Made by a program: the position numbers and the translations under genes. From the NCBI GenBank assembly GCA_021813265.1, contig JAKALF010000032.1, forward strand, positions 1 to 6,900: a stretch of DNA of 6,900 nucleotides, written 5' to 3'. The notes below the pieces were generated by a model. The model was not told the origin of the DNA. It saw only the letters and a list, made by a program, of their open reading frames with translations, and ran no database searches. Shown one piece after another: positions 4,492 to 6,900 of the stretch. The DNA is from a bacterium (GTDB lineage Bacteria > Patescibacteriota > Minisyncoccia > UBA6257 > GWB1-50-10). Each line of letters begins with the position of its first letter. Within the stretch, counting starts at the first letter, position 1.

Positions 4492-5556
4492 ATGAAACAC
4501 TTTATTATCTTCACGCTCTCTCTCGGTCTCGTTTTTTCATGGAATATGGTGAAAGCTCAAGAAACGGATCGAGCAACACGAGTTCCGTCGGTATTTTCAG
4601 AAAAGATGGAACGGATGAGAGATAAAACAGAAACTCCTTCGATAACATCGCGGGAGGAGAGGCGTTCCATGATAACTCCGGAGAGAATGTTAAAAGGAGA
4701 AGGTCATAAGAAGGATTCAAAAACAAATGGGATTGGAGACGCCATTAAAAACTTTGTAAAAGAACATGAAAACGCGGTTCAGCAGTTTACTCAAGAAAGG
4801 AAATATATCTTCGGGAAATTGAAGGAAGAGAAAAAACAGAGTTTTGAGGATATAAAAAAGGAACGGAAGAACGAGATGGAAGCGTTAAAAGAATCATACA
4901 CGCGCGGAACAACCTCAACGGAATCCATGAGGTCTTTTATTAAAAACAACCCGGGCGTTATTCAGGCGTTTCGGGAAAAAGAAAAAGAACTACGAACCAA
5001 GTTTGAACAAAGGAGAGAAGAGGTAAAGCGGGTTATGGAGAAGAAAAAAGAGGAGGTAAAACGATTATTAGAAGAAAAGAAACAGGAATTTGAAAAAAAT
5101 CTTTTAAAGATAAAAGACGAAAAAAAGGCCGAAATCGCAAAGCGTATTTTTGAACAATTCAATCAAATAAAAGAGAGAAATCTCGAGCATTTTAGGACGG
5201 TTTTTACAAATCTCGACTCCATTCTTCAGAAAATAAAGACCCGAGCGGAGAAGGCGAGCGCGTATGGGGTTGATACACATTCGGTTTCGGAACTTGTAAC
5301 ATCGGCCGGAGGGAGTATTAGGAGCGGACGAACTCTTATTGAATCTCTGGCAGGCAAGGTATATTCAGCAACTATATCAGGCGAAGGCGCCTTAAAAACG
5401 GATCTTCAGAAAACACGAGATGAGCTCAGAAATGATTTGAGAAATATTCAAAAAAGTTTGAAATCGGCCCATGACGCGGTAAGGAAAGCCGCGGAGAGCC
5501 TTTCAAACATTCCCAACGTCAACGAGTTTGAAGTCGAATCAAAAACAGCAAATTAA
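4492..5556 (+). CDS. Exported hendecad-repeat coiled-coil protein, function unknown
   Basis: A 354-residue protein not recognised as a named family. Residues 1-22 form a signal peptide with hydrophobic core IIFTLSLGLVFSW and likely cleavage after VKA. Residues about 35-80 are charged, probably unstructured. A long Lys/Glu coiled coil spans about 90-250. It is built on an 11-residue period: V96, F107, F118, M129 (with F99, L110, I121, L132), a break at 138-158 with a Gly/Pro-containing segment, then F171, M182, L193, L204, I215, I226, V237. A less charged part (255-300, with GG and GEG) precedes a second helical coiled coil (300-340). No cysteine, no membrane anchor after the signal, no cell-wall motif. 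It resembles Skp/OmpH-type periplasmic coiled coils only in general design. It is first in a tight run ending at 6784 and probably works at the cell envelope. Confidence 0.85.
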   Translation: MKHFIIFTLSLGLVFSWNMVKAQETDRATRVPSVFSEKMERMRDKTETPSITSREERRSMITPERMLKGEGHKKDSKTNGIGDAIKNFVKEHENAVQQFTQERKYIFGKLKEEKKQSFEDIKKERKNEMEALKESYTRGTTSTESMRSFIKNNPGVIQAFREKEKELRTKFEQRREEVKRVMEKKKEEVKRLLEEKKQEFEKNLLKIKDEKKAEIAKRIFEQFNQIKERNLEHFRTVFTNLDSILQKIKTRAEKASAYGVDTHSVSELVTSAGGSIRSGRTLIESLAGKVYSATISGEGALKTDLQKTRDELRNDLRNIQKSLKSAHDAVRKAAESLSNIPNVNEFEVESKTAN

Positions 5557-5559
5557 TGT

Positions 5560-5844
5560 ATGGAAGATAATATTCAAACAAATACTCCGGGTCGCAAAGC
5601 GATAGGGGTGGCGGTATGGATCGCCATAGGAATCATAATCGCTTTTGGAGCCTATGTGTATAGTAAAAAGAGCGGAGAAAAAAATGTTCTTACGAATCAA
5701 AAAACTCCAGTTTCCGAGATTCAGAAACCTCAAACTGGAACGGGAGACACAACCTCCGCCATACAGAACGATCTCAATACTATCGGCACGAGTAGCATAG
5801 ATGCCGACCTGAAAAGCATAGATAAAGAGTTAAACAGCCTATAA
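5560..5844 (+). CDS. Small single-pass membrane protein (94 aa), function unknown
   Basis: Not recognised as a named family. Residues 1-13 are polar with R12-K13, 14-34 form one transmembrane helix (IGVAVWIAIGIIIAFGAYVY), 35-65 are a polar Lys/Thr/Pro/Gln linker, and 66-94 form a short amphipathic tail (IQNDLNTIG, then DADLKSIDKELNSL). The topology suggests a cytoplasmic N-terminus and an exposed tail. The tail's heptad-like spacing (L72, I75, I80, L84, I87, L91, L94) could pair with another coil, and the upstream gene encodes one. It starts 3 nt after the coiled-coil stop codon and ends 5 nt before the SdpI-like gene, so it is cotranscribed and probably translationally coupled. No Shine-Dalgarno site. 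No cysteines. Confidence 0.8.
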   Translation: MEDNIQTNTPGRKAIGVAVWIAIGIIIAFGAYVYSKKSGEKNVLTNQKTPVSEIQKPQTGTGDTTSAIQNDLNTIGTSSIDADLKSIDKELNSL

Positions 5845-5849
5845 AAAAC

Positions 5850-6491
5850 ATGAAGATAACCAGGGCTCAAGGGACGATTCTTTTTATTATACTAATGTCT
5901 ATCGCGCTTGCGATCGTTATAAATCCCATTCTTCCCGAACGGATCGTTTCTCATTGGGACACACAAGGAAATCCAAACGGAACTATGCCGAAAACATGGG
6001 GTCTTTTTCTCATGCCTATTATATCCGTTGTTTTGTTCCTTTTTTTTCTTATCTTCCCCAACATAGATCCGAGATCAAAAAATATTGAGAAATTTAGAGA
6101 GTATTTTGATAGATTCATAGTCTCGCTCTTTGTTTTCCTTTTTTATATTTTTACCCTCGTTATATTTTGGAACATAGGATCTCTCGTTCCCATTATTCCC
6201 TTTTTTTCGGTAGCGCTCGGACTTTTTTTCTTTTCCGTCGGTTCTCTTTTGGAACACGCGGAACTGAATTGGACCGTCGGTATACGGACACCATGGACGC
6301 TAAGCAGCGAATCAGTATGGAAAAAAACTCACGCGTTGGGGGGAAAGCTTTTCAAAATAGCAAGCGCCGTCATTATCGCCTCCATTCTTGTTCCTCAATA
6401 TAGTTTTATAATTGTTATTTCCGCTATTATTCTTGCGGCATTGGTTTCTCTGGTGTACTCTTATATTCTCTACAGCAAAAGAAGTATGTAA
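5850..6491 (+). CDS. SdpI/DUF1648-family integral membrane protein
   Basis: A 213-residue membrane protein of the SdpI family, named after the Bacillus immunity protein against the SdpC toxin; the role of most homologues is unknown. The N-terminal DUF1648-like part has LPERIVSHWDTQGNPNG (28-44), the usual LP...HW/HF...G.P..G signature, and a helix ending in P70 with NIDPRSKN. The C-terminal SdpI signature is clear: a Gly-rich helix end (VGSLL, where Asn often follows the Gly), LNWTVGIRTPWTLSSESVWKKTHALGGK (139-166). Six transmembrane helices are expected at about 8-25, 51-69, 87-108, 113-133, 166-182 and 184-208. No toxin gene (sdpC-like) or sdpR-like regulator lies nearby, so immunity to a local toxin is not supported. 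It sits in the operon with the anchored and exported proteins. Confidence 0.9.
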   Translation: MKITRAQGTILFIILMSIALAIVINPILPERIVSHWDTQGNPNGTMPKTWGLFLMPIISVVLFLFFLIFPNIDPRSKNIEKFREYFDRFIVSLFVFLFYIFTLVIFWNIGSLVPIIPFFSVALGLFFFSVGSLLEHAELNWTVGIRTPWTLSSESVWKKTHALGGKLFKIASAVIIASILVPQYSFIIVISAIILAALVSLVYSYILYSKRSM

Positions 6492-6507
6492 CTTAAAAAA
6501 TACAAAC

Positions 6508-6512
6508 GGAGG
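6508..6512 (+). promoter_or_regulatory. Strong Shine-Dalgarno site of the 88-aa gene
   Basis: GGAGG with 5 nt before the ATG at 6518. It is the only consensus site at good spacing in the window, and fixes the start of this gene. Confidence 0.8.
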
Positions 6513-6517
6513 TAATT

Positions 6518-6784
6518 ATGAGTGAAAGAACGTACAAGTGGTATGTTGAACCCATGGGTTCATATACCAATCGCAATATCTGGATTGAACTTTTAAAGGA
6601 GGAGAACGCTTCTCAAAAAGAGGTAGTTATAGAGGGAAAGATGAGGAAAAGAAACGTTTGGGAATGCGAGTACAATCTCATAACCAAACTTGTAAGGAGC
6701 AATTCAGGCTTTGCCTTCAATGTGTACGTGCAGGAAGGCAATGGGGTAATCCGTCCCTGGAAGCTCAAAAAATCAAAAATATAA
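6518..6784 (+). CDS. Small soluble hypothetical protein (88 aa)
   Basis: Not recognised as a characterised family. An 88-residue, mixed-charge, Trp-rich soluble protein (W8, W22, W48, W81) without signal peptide or membrane helix. It reads as a small beta-rich domain: YKWYVEPMGSYTNRNIW at the N-terminus, VWECEYNLITKLVR in the middle (single Cys, C50), and VYVQEGNGVIRPWKLKK at the basic C-terminus. It has its own strong Shine-Dalgarno site 27 nt after the SdpI-like gene, and is last before the terminator, whose left arm overlaps its stop codon. It can be co-transcribed with the membrane-protein genes, but its efficient ribosome site suggests a higher protein level. A small nucleic-acid- or protein-binding role is possible but unproven. 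Confidence 0.8.
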   Translation: MSERTYKWYVEPMGSYTNRNIWIELLKEENASQKEVVIEGKMRKRNVWECEYNLITKLVRSNSGFAFNVYVQEGNGVIRPWKLKKSKI

Positions 6785-6813
6785 CCGCGAGTGGAATAAT
6801 TCGCGGTTTTTTT
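6783..6813 (+). terminator. Intrinsic terminator between the 88-aa gene and dnaG
   Basis: AACCGCGA (6783-6790) pairs perfectly with TCGCGGTT (6801-6808) around a 10-nt loop, and runs into seven T (6807-6813). The left arm begins inside the TAA stop codon. It ends the gene run and isolates dnaG. Confidence 0.88.
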
Positions 6814-6831
6814 CTACACTAAAGACGTCAT

Positions 6832-6900
6832 ATGCAAAAAGATACCGACCGAATTAAAGAAAAACTGGATATTGTTGATTTTTTGCGTTCCTATATAACC
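6832..6900 (+). CDS. dnaG: DNA primase DnaG, N-terminal fragment (runs off the window)
   Basis: The first 23 codons of an ORF open to the window edge. The peptide DRIKEKLDIVDFLRSYI (residues 6-22) matches the start of bacterial DnaG primases, which open with an I(K/R)..xDIVdvI..Y(V/I) helix just before the CHC2 zinc-binding domain. The zinc motif would lie past the edge and cannot be seen. DnaG makes the RNA primers for replication. The gene follows a strong terminator, so it needs its own promoter; TACACT (6815-6820) and TAAAGA (6820-6825) are weak -10 candidates. No Shine-Dalgarno site is present. Confidence 0.82.
   Translation, partial: MQKDTDRIKEKLDIVDFLRSYIT

Noticed and set aside
1..6900. 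CRISPR arrays, tRNA or rRNA genes, riboswitches
   Set aside because: No spaced direct repeats, cloverleaf-like segments or known aptamer cores were seen while reading through. A covariance-model scan would settle this.

Overview
The window looks like a fragment of a Candidate Phyla Radiation (Patescibacteria, probably Parcubacteria-type) chromosome. This is inferred from several things together: short genes packed with little spacing; small lysine-rich exported or membrane proteins of unknown function; a lone SdpI-like protein; -10 boxes sitting almost on the start codon with no Shine-Dalgarno site; and a dnaG start at the right edge. No rRNA or tRNA is present to confirm it. All stop types (TAA, TAG, TGA) end ORFs, so the code appears standard.

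Left part (1-2903) is accessory. A compact IS1595-family (IS1016-like) insertion sequence occupies about 25-746, with 17-bp imperfect terminal inverted repeats and a degenerate 8-bp flanking duplication. It sits a few bases upstream of an SDR-type oxidoreductase gene (762-1643) whose catalytic Tyr is replaced by His and whose glycine-rich loop carries an insertion. Next come a GC-rich patch, an intrinsic terminator, and a very AT-rich gene (1800-2903). That gene encodes a ParB/sulfiredoxin-like domain joined to a MESH1/SpoT-type HD hydrolase, a likely alarmone hydrolase fusion. Base composition swings sharply here: counted 60-base lines give about 60% GC in the transposase and SDR, but 22% in the HD gene. 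This suggests separate acquisitions.

Middle part (2967-4168) is an oxidative protein-folding pair. A membrane-anchored DsbA-like thioredoxin (CPAC) overlaps by 50 nt a VKOR-family quinone reductase carrying all four redox cysteines. Together they would introduce disulfides into exported proteins and pass the electrons to quinone or another acceptor.

Right part (4173-6900) begins with a tiny Pro/Glu-rich protein (4263-4406) bounded by a promoter and a terminator. A tight gene run follows from an extended -10 promoter: an exported coiled-coil protein with 11-residue (hendecad) repeats, a small anchored protein, an SdpI-like membrane protein, and an 88-aa soluble protein with the only strong Shine-Dalgarno site. 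The run ends in a clean terminator. Beyond it dnaG (DNA primase) starts and runs off the window.

The most interesting items are the ParB-like/HD hydrolase fusion, the Tyr-to-His SDR, the hendecad coiled-coil protein, and the recurrent leaderless promoter geometry (exactly 7 nt between -10 box and start codon at three genes).
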